Assembly: GCA_023451825.1 (NCBI GenBank) | Contig: JAEXYA010000044.1 | Span: forward strand, 1 to 20,576 | Length of the DNA: 20,576 bases | Direction of reading: 5' to 3' | From: Pseudomonadota bacterium | Lineage (GTDB): Bacteria; Pseudomonadota; Alphaproteobacteria; Rhizobiales; Xanthobacteraceae | In this document: piece after piece, positions 13,906 through 20,576 of the stretch | How positions within the stretch are numbered: position 1 is the first letter of the stretch | Layout of the letters: every line of letters starts with the position of its first letter | The notes under the pieces: model-generated | Seen by the model: the letters and a program-made list of their open reading frames with translations, nothing else | What the model was told of the DNA's origin: nothing | The model's database searches: none | Made by a program: the position numbers and the translations under genes

Positions 13906-15117
13906 TTAACGCCGGGCATTGCCCGGCGTTTTGATTCCGAGGAAGCAGCCGAGCACGACCAGCGCGCCCAGCGTCGCCAGCATCAGCACGTGGCGATCGG
14001 ACAGCGTCTCCACCGCGGAGGCGACGACGAACGGCGCAAAGGCCTGCACGAATTGCGCGGGCCGCGCGATGCGGCCGATGACCCGGCCATAGCCGCCGGG
14101 GCCGAACATCAGGAGCGGCAGCGCCCCGCGCGCGATGGTCATGACACCATTGGCGGCGCCGAAGGCGATGGCGAACAGCGCCGCCACCGGGAATGACACC
14201 CCACACAGCGCCAGCAGCGCAAAGGCCGACACCACCAGCACAACGGCGCCACGCGCGATCCACAATGGATGGGTGCGGCCAGCCAGCGCGAAATCGGCGA
14301 GCCGCGAGGCGACCTGGGCCGGGCCGAACATGGCGCCGATGGCCACCGCCTCGGCAGCGCTCAAGCCGCCGCGATCGAGCAGCGCGAGCAGGTTCGAGGT
14401 CACGCCGGAGAGGATAAAACTGTAGAGCGCGAAGGCGGCGGCCAGCAGCAGGAACGGCGCGCCATGCGGGCTCAGAAAAACTTGCGGCGCCGGCGCTGCG
14501 GCCGAGGCCTGCACCGCGGGCACCGGTGTCGCCGCCACATGACGCGGCAGCGCGAAGGCGTGCAGCGGGGCGACGATGAAGGCGAACACGGCGGCGAAGG
14601 CGAGATAGGTCCCCTGCCAGCCGAGCTTCTCCAGCAAGAGATGCGTGGCGGGCCAACCGACGGTCGATGCGAAGCCGCCGGCAAAAGTGACGAAGGTGAT
14701 CTGCCGCCGCGCATTGGCGCCGAAGATGCGGGTCAGCGTGGCGAAGGCGGGGTCGTAGAGATTGGTCGCCATCGCCGCGCCGAGCAGCAGCCAGCAGGCG
14801 AAGTAAGCGACGGGATGCATGGCGAAGGGCATCAGCCCAAGCCCGCATGCGCCGGCCAGCGCCCCGGAGCCCATCACGATATTGCCGCCGAAGCGATCGA
14901 TCAGGCCGCCGATGGTGGGCGACAGCAGGCCGGAGGTGACGAGGCCGAGGGTGAAGCCGGCCATGCCGAAGGCCAGCGACCAGCCATGCGCCGCGGTGAG
15001 CTGCGGCATGGTCAGGACGGGCGGATAGATCAGGATCCCCCAGGTGAGGATCTGCGTCACCGCCAGAACGAGAACGGCGCGGCCCGGTCCGAAAACGAGG
15101 TCGCGCCATGGGGTCAT
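13906..15117 (-). CDS. Major facilitator superfamily transporter
   Basis: 403 residues with hydrophobic segments throughout, consistent with 12 membrane helices. The loop between helices 2 and 3 carries the MFS motif A, GGLIDRFGGNIVMG (70-83). Other helices include VLVLAVTQILTWGILIYPPV (16-35) and the C-terminal FAPFVVASAVETL region. It is an inner-membrane proton-driven or facilitative carrier; the overall look is that of small-molecule/drug or organic-anion members, but the substrate cannot be told. The ATG has AGGTGA about 4 bases upstream. Repeat family 4 separates it from the lipoprotein gene upstream on the same strand. Its last eight residues are encoded within the cheZ terminator hairpin. 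Confidence 0.88.
   Translation of the reverse strand: MTPWRDLVFGPGRAVLVLAVTQILTWGILIYPPVLTMPQLTAAHGWSLAFGMAGFTLGLVTSGLLSPTIGGLIDRFGGNIVMGSGALAGACGLGLMPFAMHPVAYFACWLLLGAAMATNLYDPAFATLTRIFGANARRQITFVTFAGGFASTVGWPATHLLLEKLGWQGTYLAFAAVFAFIVAPLHAFALPRHVAATPVPAVQASAAAPAPQVFLSPHGAPFLLLAAAFALYSFILSGVTSNLLALLDRGGLSAAEAVAIGAMFGPAQVASRLADFALAGRTHPLWIARGAVVLVVSAFALLALCGVSFPVAALFAIAFGAANGVMTIARGALPLLMFGPGGYGRVIGRIARPAQFVQAFAPFVVASAVETLSDRHVLMLATLGALVVLGCFLGIKTPGNARR
13908..13932. terminator. Terminator hairpin between convergent cheZ and MFS genes
   Basis: AACGCCGGGC and GCCCGGCGTT form a perfect 10-bp stem with loop ATT, followed on the plus strand by TTTT (counting the stem end). It is an intrinsic terminator for cheZ. 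The hairpin lies inside the last codons of the MFS gene, whose TAA stop is at 13906-13908. On the minus strand it is followed by TTAAATC, so it may work poorly in that direction. Confidence 0.75.
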
Positions 15118-15128
15118 GCTTCACCTGT

Positions 15129-15212
15129 CGTCATTGCGAGGCGCCCTTGCGCCGAAGCAATCCAGTCTTCCTTTGTGGCTTTCTGGATTGCTTCGCTGCG
15201 CTCGCAATGACG
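15129..15212. repeat. Family 4 palindromic repeat
   Basis: CGTCATTGCGAG...GAAGCAATCCAG and CTGGATTGCTTCG...CTCGCAATGACG are inverted arms, each holding a small GC-rich bulge, around a loop of about 16 bases. I recall very similar elements scattered through related genomes. It ends 2 bases before the lipoprotein stop codon and begins 12 bases upstream of the MFS start codon, so it would fold in the MFS leader if the two genes are co-transcribed. Confidence 0.85.
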
Positions 15213-15214
15213 GA

Positions 15215-15751
15215 TCACGCCCTCGGCGCGCAGCGGACATAGACCATGTTGCCGTAACGAACGGCGGCATCCTTGTCGATGAACTTGGTCACCATGATGC
15301 GGCCGTCGAACGACACGATCTCGCGGTCGCGCGGGTCGCCGGCAGGACCGGGAGGGCCGATATAGTTCTTGCCGCTCGGCGAGCCCTTCAGGCGCAATTC
15401 CTGCGGGGTGGCCTCGTCGGCGAGATGCATCATCACGCCGCCGGTCGGGCCGGCGCCGATGATATAGGGGTTCTTGCACTGGCCGCGGGCGGCGTTCTCG
15501 GTGCGGACCTTGTCGTTCGGGTTCATGTAGGACGCGAGACCCCAGCGGCCGACGATTTCCTCGGAGCGGATCGAGGCCGGCAATTCCGGCGCCGGCGGCG
15601 GCTCTGCCGGGGGCGGCGGTTCCGAGCTGCCGAACATGCCGCCAAACCCGCCACCCATGCCGCCCGTCTGGCCGCAGGCCCCGAGCATCAGGGCCATAGC
15701 GGAAACCACCGCCAGTTTGGCGACCGGGCGGCTGGTGCGTGTCTTGATCAT
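15215..15751 (-). CDS. Small outer-membrane or periplasmic lipoprotein, family unknown
   Basis: 178 residues from the ATG at 15751, preceded by GGGGATGAT; longer in-frame starts up to 15877 lack a signal. The start gives a clean lipoprotein signal: basic MIKTRTSRPVAK, hydrophobic core, and lipobox LGAC with C26. A Gly/Met-rich stretch (30-41) and a proline-rich linker (45-57) lead to a globular part (60-178) with EEIVGRWGLASY, QCKNPYIIGAGPTGG and a final FIDKDAAVRYGNMVYVRC. C92 and C174 may pair. I do not recognise a named family; the EEIVGRWGLASY part faintly recalls small beta-barrel inhibitor-like domains, but this is weak. It is transcribed towards the MFS gene and divergently from groES. 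Confidence 0.82.
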   Translation of the reverse strand: MIKTRTSRPVAKLAVVSAMALMLGACGQTGGMGGGFGGMFGSSEPPPPAEPPPAPELPASIRSEEIVGRWGLASYMNPNDKVRTENAARGQCKNPYIIGAGPTGGVMMHLADEATPQELRLKGSPSGKNYIGPPGPAGDPRDREIVSFDGRIMVTKFIDKDAAVRYGNMVYVRCAPRA

Positions 15752-15953
15752 ATCATCCCCTAAAAGCATCCCCGACTGCCCGTCCCAAGCAGCGAAGCTT
15801 AAAATACCTGTCGAAGCAACGGCCTGCGGGAGGCCTGCTGTCATTACGGCGTAACGCCAACATGGTTTCCAGACCATTGCATATTGGCCTCACCAAGGCC
15901 TTAACCTTCTTTATTCGCCAGAGGGTTACAGACCGGGGCCGATGCGGGCCTTG
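15752..15953. other. Divergent intergenic region between lipoprotein and groES control sites
   Basis: No gene seen. Together with the groES promoter and leader this gap is 342 bases. It contains two small palindromes, TTACGGCGTAA (15844-15854) and ATGGT-N6-ACCAT (15862-15877), and no convincing promoter for the lipoprotein gene. Confidence 0.5.
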
Positions 15954-15983
15954 CTTGACTCATCCGGCGTTCGGCCATATCCC
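15954..15983 (+). promoter_or_regulatory. Promoter of groESL, RpoH- or sigma-70-like
   Basis: CTTGACT at 15954-15960 is followed by CCATAT at 15975-15980 (15 bases after CTTGAC). CTTGA plus CCATAT is close to the form I recall for alphaproteobacterial RpoH promoters. Read as sigma-70, TTGACT-N17-TATCCC is also possible. The CIRCE operator starts about 15 bases downstream, overlapping the likely transcription start. Confidence 0.55.
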
Positions 15984-15995
15984 CGAGCCGCCTGA

Positions 15996-16022
15996 TTAGC
16001 ACTCTCGGCGGACGATTGCCAA
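15996..16022. promoter_or_regulatory. CIRCE element (HrcA operator) with a degenerate right arm
   Basis: The left arm TTAGCACTC (15996-16004) is a perfect CIRCE half. A 9-base spacer leads to GATTGCCAA (16014-16022), which differs from the consensus GAGTGCTAA at two bases. The position next to the groES promoter is as in other HrcA-controlled groESL operons. Repression may be weakened by the two mismatches. Confidence 0.85.
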
Positions 16023-16093
16023 AGCCTGCCTGCAGGACGCGCCGTTGCCCCCGCCAAGGCCGTGTAGTCTACAACCAACCAGAGGAATTCCCT

Positions 16094-16390
16094 ATGGCCA
16101 AGACCAAGTTCCGTCCGCTGCACGACCGCGTCGTCGTCAAGCGCATCACCGCTGAAGAAAAGTCCAAGGGTGGCATCATCATCCCGGACAGCGCCAAGGA
16201 AAAGCCCTCCGAGGGCCTGGTGACCGCCGTCGGCCCGGGTGGCCGCGACGAAGCCGGCAAGCTGATCCCGATCGACATCAAGGTCGGCGACAAGGTCCTG
16301 TTCGGCAAGTGGTCGGGCACCGAGATCAAGCTCGACGGCGAAGAACTCCTCATCATGAAGGAGTCGGACATCATGGGCGTGATCGCTTAA
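16094..16390 (+). CDS. groES: Co-chaperonin GroES
   Basis: 98 residues from the ATG at 16094, which has AGAGGAA about 6 bases upstream; an earlier in-frame start at 16016 would lie in the CIRCE element. GroES is the seven-subunit lid of the GroEL folding chamber. FRPLHDRVVVKR (6-17) opens the beta barrel, the mobile loop that binds GroEL is at about 17-33 with GGIIIPDSA, GLVTAVGPGGRDEAGK (41-56) includes the dome loop, and the protein ends SDIMGVIA. It is complete and typical. It is separated from groEL by 150 bases that are mostly a palindromic repeat, longer than in many groESL operons. Confidence 0.98.
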   Translation: MAKTKFRPLHDRVVVKRITAEEKSKGGIIIPDSAKEKPSEGLVTAVGPGGRDEAGKLIPIDIKVGDKVLFGKWSGTEIKLDGEELLIMKESDIMGVIA

Positions 16391-16407
16391 GAGCGCACTC
16401 CACTCCG

Positions 16408-16517
16408 CCCTCATCCTGAGGAGCCGCGCAGCGGCGTCTCGAAGGATAGGCCGCAGACACATTCCCTCACAACTCACCCTTCGAGACGCGGGCTTCGCCC
16501 GCACCTCAGGGTGAGGG
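16408..16517. repeat. Family 1 palindromic repeat, copy B, between groES and groEL
   Basis: The left arm CCCTCATCCTGAGGAGCCGC to GTCTCGAAGGAT and the right arm ACCCTTCGAGACGC to CCTCAGGGTGAGGG are near-perfect inverted copies; the central loop is about 30 bases. It has the same orientation as copy A (3861-3971). It starts 17 bases after the groES stop and ends just before the groEL ribosome site (AGGAG, 16527-16531), so it will fold inside the bicistronic message. Confidence 0.88.
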
Positions 16518-16540
16518 TTGATAACCAGGAGCACCATCAC

Positions 16541-18193
<1,653 letters not shown>

Positions 18194-18227
18194 GCCCGGC
18201 GCTCCCTGCACCATTCATCGAGACATC

Positions 18228-18257
18228 GAAGGCCGCCTCCGGGCGGCCTTCTTTTTT
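18228..18257 (+). terminator. Intrinsic terminator of groESL
   Basis: GAAGGCCGCC and GGCGGCCTTC form a perfect 10-bp stem with a four-base loop, followed by TTTTTT (18252-18257), 34 bases after the groEL stop. This isolates the chaperonin operon from the downstream two-gene module. Confidence 0.93.
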
Positions 18258-18294
18258 GGGCTGCGGGTCCTACACCATCACCGGTCTGCCTATC

Positions 18295-18323
18295 TCGACA
18301 GGTTCCGAACCGGCTCATATATT
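18295..18323 (+). promoter_or_regulatory. Promoter with internal palindrome for the PIN module
   Basis: TCGACA (18295-18300) and TATATT (18318-18323) are separated by exactly 17 bases, each one base from the sigma-70 consensus. The spacer begins with the odd-centred palindrome GGTTC-C-GAACC (18301-18311), well placed for a repressor such as the antitoxin or the toxin-antitoxin complex. Transcription would start near 18330, only about 10 bases before the antitoxin ATG. Confidence 0.65.
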
Positions 18324-18339
18324 ATGCGAGAGGTCGATC

Positions 18340-18570
18340 ATGCAGCGCGCTCCGACACTGAACAGGCCGAAGAAGCAGGCCGACAATCCGCTCCTCACCT
18401 ATTCGCAGGGTCATCTGGCCCGCAGCGAAGCCATTCGCCTGCTCGGTTTGCGTGACTACGCCGAACTGCTCGTTGCGCTCGGCGACGCCGATCTGCCGAT
18501 GCCGTCCGCACCGCCGCAAGAAACCGAGAACCAAGCAGCCAGTTTCGCAAAGCTCTGGGAACAGACGTGA
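18340..18570 (+). CDS. Putative antitoxin, UPF0175-like
   Basis: 76 residues from the ATG at 18340, which has GAGAGG 6 bases upstream; a TTG at 18256 is in the groEL terminator and is rejected. The sequence has a basic start (NRPKKQ), then SQGHLARSEAIRLLGLRDYAEL (about 22-43), which looks like the short helix-turn-helix of UPF0175 antitoxins (typically a -A--LLG-s-yE-l pattern), and an acidic/proline-rich tail ending FAKLWEQT that could clamp a toxin. The stop overlaps the toxin start (GTGA). The size, order (antitoxin first), coupling and independent promoter with a palindrome are what type II systems show. The family assignment is by eye only. Confidence 0.65.
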   Translation: MQRAPTLNRPKKQADNPLLTYSQGHLARSEAIRLLGLRDYAELLVALGDADLPMPSAPPQETENQAASFAKLWEQT

Positions 18571-19169
18571 AGCGATGCACCGTCATCATTCCTGATGCCG
18601 GCCCATTCAATAGCCTGTGGGTCGCTGACCGTCTGGATCTGCTACTGGCGCTGGACATGCGCCTGGTCGTTGTCGATGCGGTCTATGATGAACTGACCAG
18701 CGACACGTCCTATCCAAAAGACAGGGATGTCAAAGCCTTCATCGACGGCAATCAGCCGCCATTTGTGATCGAAAGCACCGACATCGGGACTGAGGCACGC
18801 GCGAGACGGATGGCTGGCAAACGTCCGAAGAAGAATACGGGCGAGTTGGCCATCGTCGATTTCATGACGTCTGATGACGGCATGGCCAAATATATCACGA
18901 TGGGTGAGCCCATCGCCATCCTGTTCGAGGATACTGGTGTCCGTATCTTCAACCGCCCCCCCAACGTGCATCTGCTTTCAACGGTCGGAATGCTGAGAGG
19001 GCTCGAACGAGTCGGCGTGATTGCGTCCGCCGATACGATCATCCAAGAGATGACCCATCCTTCAAAACCGAACAGGCGTCCTGCGACCGCACGTCGTTTC
19101 ACCGATTTACCGGACGGTATCGACGAAACGGCGGCCATCGGAAGCTCGTGGGTGCCGGACAAGCGGTAG
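18567..19169 (+). CDS. PIN-domain protein, putative type II toxin (DUF3368-like)
   Basis: 200 residues from a GTG that overlaps the antitoxin stop. PIN domains are Mg-dependent ribonucleases with a few acidic residues. Candidates are D10 in IIPDAGPFNSLW, E42 in VVDAVYDELT, E93 and D98 in NTGELAIVDFM, and D122 in ILFEDTGVRIF, in the right order and spacing. The later TVGMLRGLERVGVI (139-152) resembles the helix-rich end of DUF3368-like toxins, which pair with UPF0175 antitoxins. The typical toxin is 130-160 residues; here a polar tail of about 35 residues (166-200, PSKPNRRPATARRF and on) is added. RNA target unknown. Alternative: a PIN-fold nuclease with a non-toxin role. No mobile-element marks flank it. 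Confidence 0.75.
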   Translation: MKRCTVIIPDAGPFNSLWVADRLDLLLALDMRLVVVDAVYDELTSDTSYPKDRDVKAFIDGNQPPFVIESTDIGTEARARRMAGKRPKKNTGELAIVDFMTSDDGMAKYITMGEPIAILFEDTGVRIFNRPPNVHLLSTVGMLRGLERVGVIASADTIIQEMTHPSKPNRRPATARRFTDLPDGIDETAAIGSSWVPDKR

Positions 19170-19283
19170 CAGCCAAGCTTTCGGGCCTTTCTTGCCTGGC
19201 ATGATTCTGATTCAATCACCGCATATTGTGACGCGGACAGAATCAACCGTCCGCGCCGGACAGATTTCCAGGGACTTTACGAC

Positions 19284-20492
19284 ATGCGCGCGCTTTCTCT
19301 CGGCCTGCTCGGCCTCGCAGCAACGGCTTCGGTTGCCACCATCAATGTCGCCACAGCGCAGATCAAGGCCGCGCCAAAGAACCAGGTGGTCGGCCTTGAG
19401 ACGCGCTACTTCACGTCGATCGACGGATTGATGGATGGCAATGCCGATGTGATCCTGAAGGAGACACGGCAGGGCAAGACGGTGACCGCGGCGACGCTGG
19501 ATGTCTGCTATCCCGCCGAGAAGGGCAGCGATCGCAAGGATCGTTTCGTCGCCAATCTCACCGTCAACGGTACGACGCTCTCGGGCGCGACGCAGACCGA
19601 GCTCGACAAGCTGCCGGTGACGGTGAAACTCAATCGCCGGCCGACCGGCGACACGTTCGAGTTCAAGGGCCAGGTCACCATCGGCCAGACCACGACGAGC
19701 CTGACCTCGGCAGACAATGCCGACCAGAGCGAGAAGGAATATCGCGAGAACCAGTCGAGCGATGAAAGCATCGCGGCTGCGCCGCAAGATTTCAGCGAAG
19801 TCTCGCCGGAATCCATCGCTGTGAAGATCAAACTGGAAGCCGCGCTGGATTTCGTGCGCTCGCTGCGCGGCCAGGGTGTTGAAGTGTCGCTCTCCAGCCT
19901 GTCGGTGAGCTGCGAGGCGCTGCGCGCCGGCGAACAGGTGATCAATCTCGCGGTCGATCCGGAACGCGCCGCCGAGTTCGTCGCCAAGACCAAGACCTAT
20001 CCCGGCGTCGTCTCCGCCGGCTGGACGGCGGGCGCGATCGACATGGAGCGCACCGTGCGCTTCGCCGCCGCAAACTGGAAGAGCGGCGACAAGATCGATC
20101 GCAGCAAGCTCGCGACCGCGCTGGCCAATGTGCTGGCGAAGACGATGGGTGCGAAATCATCTGCGACGGCGTGGGACGACGAGACCGGCAAGCTGAAGCT
20201 GAGCTTCAAGCGCCCGAGCCAGGTGATGCCGGCGCTGGAGTTGACGGAGAATGTGGATGTCAGCGCCGTGGTGTCGCCGGACAAGCCCGGCACGACGGAC
20301 AGGCTGATCTTGTGGGTGTCGACGCCGTCGGTGACGACGGTGGATGAAGCGTCGGGATCGAAGCTGGCGCTCGCGGATTCACCGGCCACAGATGAAGAGA
20401 GCGACCCGCGCGATGACAATGGTGCAGTCGCGGCCGTGGCGGCCGAGTTCAAGGCGCAGCGCTGGGATTCGGAGAAGACGGGGTGGAAGTGA
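19284..20492 (+). CDS. Exported protein of unknown family
   Basis: 402 residues; ATG with AGGGA about 10 bases upstream. Residues 1-25 form a signal peptide (cleavage ATA|QI). The mature protein is rich in Thr, Val, Asp and Lys with alternating hydrophobic residues, suggesting beta structure at about 35-140 (for example ADVILKETRQGKTVTAATLD). A charged, Ser/Glu-rich linker is at 142-175. A second part (175-335) includes IAVKIKLEAALDFV and TYPGVVSAGWTAGAID, and the tail (about 350-402) is acidic and low complexity. Cysteines at 75 and 210 could form one disulfide. I recognise no domain. It stands alone, with 114 bases upstream holding only the small inverted repeat GTCCG-CGC-CGGAC, and repeat family 3 starts 2 bases after the stop. 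Confidence 0.8.
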   Translation: MRALSLGLLGLAATASVATINVATAQIKAAPKNQVVGLETRYFTSIDGLMDGNADVILKETRQGKTVTAATLDVCYPAEKGSDRKDRFVANLTVNGTTLSGATQTELDKLPVTVKLNRRPTGDTFEFKGQVTIGQTTTSLTSADNADQSEKEYRENQSSDESIAAAPQDFSEVSPESIAVKIKLEAALDFVRSLRGQGVEVSLSSLSVSCEALRAGEQVINLAVDPERAAEFVAKTKTYPGVVSAGWTAGAIDMERTVRFAAANWKSGDKIDRSKLATALANVLAKTMGAKSSATAWDDETGKLKLSFKRPSQVMPALELTENVDVSAVVSPDKPGTTDRLILWVSTPSVTTVDEASGSKLALADSPATDEESDPRDDNGAVAAVAAEFKAQRWDSEKTGWK

Positions 20493-20493
20493 G

Positions 20494-20576
20494 GCCGTAG
20501 GGCGGATGAGGCGAAGCCCTAATCCGCCGGCCGAGTTCATGGCTGAAACTCCGCGGCGGATTACGCTTCGCACATC
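20494..20576. repeat. Family 3 palindromic repeat, copy 2, cut by the window end
   Basis: GCCGTAGGGCGGATGAGGCG and the following AAGCCCTAATCCGCC match copy 1 (10787-10880), and GGCGGATTACGCTTCGCAC is the start of the right arm. The loop GAGTTCATGGCTGAAACTCC aligns better with copy 1 when reversed, so the two copies are inverted. Both follow a gene end directly. Confidence 0.85.

Noticed and set aside
13889..15124. A 411-codon minus-strand frame overlapping the MFS gene in another frame
   Set aside because: It is arginine-rich and lacks membrane helices, while the chosen frame has MFS motif A and hydrophobic segments throughout.
16016..16093. N-terminal extension of groES by 26 residues
   Set aside because: It would begin in the CIRCE right arm, lacks a ribosome site, and GroES proteins start at MAKTKFRPLHDR.

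Overview
The window looks like a chromosomal segment of an alphaproteobacterium of the Bradyrhizobium / Rhodopseudomonas / Afipia / Tardiphaga group (Nitrobacteraceae). This is inferred from the high G+C codon use, the HisZ-dependent histidine start pathway, the groESL operon with a CIRCE element and a GGM-rich GroEL tail, the ubiA - secreted protein - rsmE neighbourhood, and four families of palindromic intergenic repeats of a kind I associate with these genomes. No tRNA, rRNA, CRISPR array, transposase or phage gene is visible. Species cannot be fixed from the sequence alone.

Layout. (1) 33-3692, minus strand: a four-gene catabolic-looking cassette, transcribed as split ThDP decarboxylase alpha, beta, a TctC/Bug-type periplasmic binding protein, and a GlcD-type FAD dehydrogenase. 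It would fit uptake, oxidation and decarboxylation of a small 2-hydroxy acid; the gene set resembles parts of known 3-sulfolactate pathways, but the substrate is not shown. (2) 3974-5604, minus: ubiA (ubiquinone prenylation) preceded by and overlapping a secreted Pro/Ala-rich protein. (3) 5805-8743, plus: rsmE, then hisZ-hisG joined by a 4-base overlap; HisG has a C-terminal extension resembling the long-form regulatory domain. (4) 8903-10815, plus: a membrane glycosyltransferase 2 overlapping a ChbG/HpnK/NaxD-type sugar deacetylase, a likely lipid-linked sugar transfer and deacetylation pair. (5) 10999-13873: a DUF2076-type protein, a periplasmic L,D-transpeptidase (minus) and an orphan CheZ-like phosphatase. 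(6) 13906-15751, minus: an MFS transporter and a small lipoprotein. (7) 15954-18257, plus: groES-groEL with a heat-shock-type promoter, a CIRCE operator with one degenerate arm, a large palindromic repeat between the two genes, and a strong terminator. (8) 18295-19169, plus: a compact two-gene module that looks like a type II toxin-antitoxin pair (UPF0175-like antitoxin, PIN-domain toxin) with its own promoter and a palindrome in the promoter spacer. (9) 19284-20492: an exported protein of unknown family.

The most notable features outside the genes are the repeats. Family 1 lies after ubiA and between groES and groEL. Family 2 lies after hisG and after the DUF2076 gene, in opposite orientations with a conserved loop. 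Family 3 supplies the stop codon and last residues of the deacetylase and recurs, inverted, at the window end. Family 4 lies between the lipoprotein and MFS genes. The best candidates for new biology are the ThDP/TctC/FAD cassette, the glycosyltransferase-deacetylase pair, the PIN module and the repeat inside the groESL operon.
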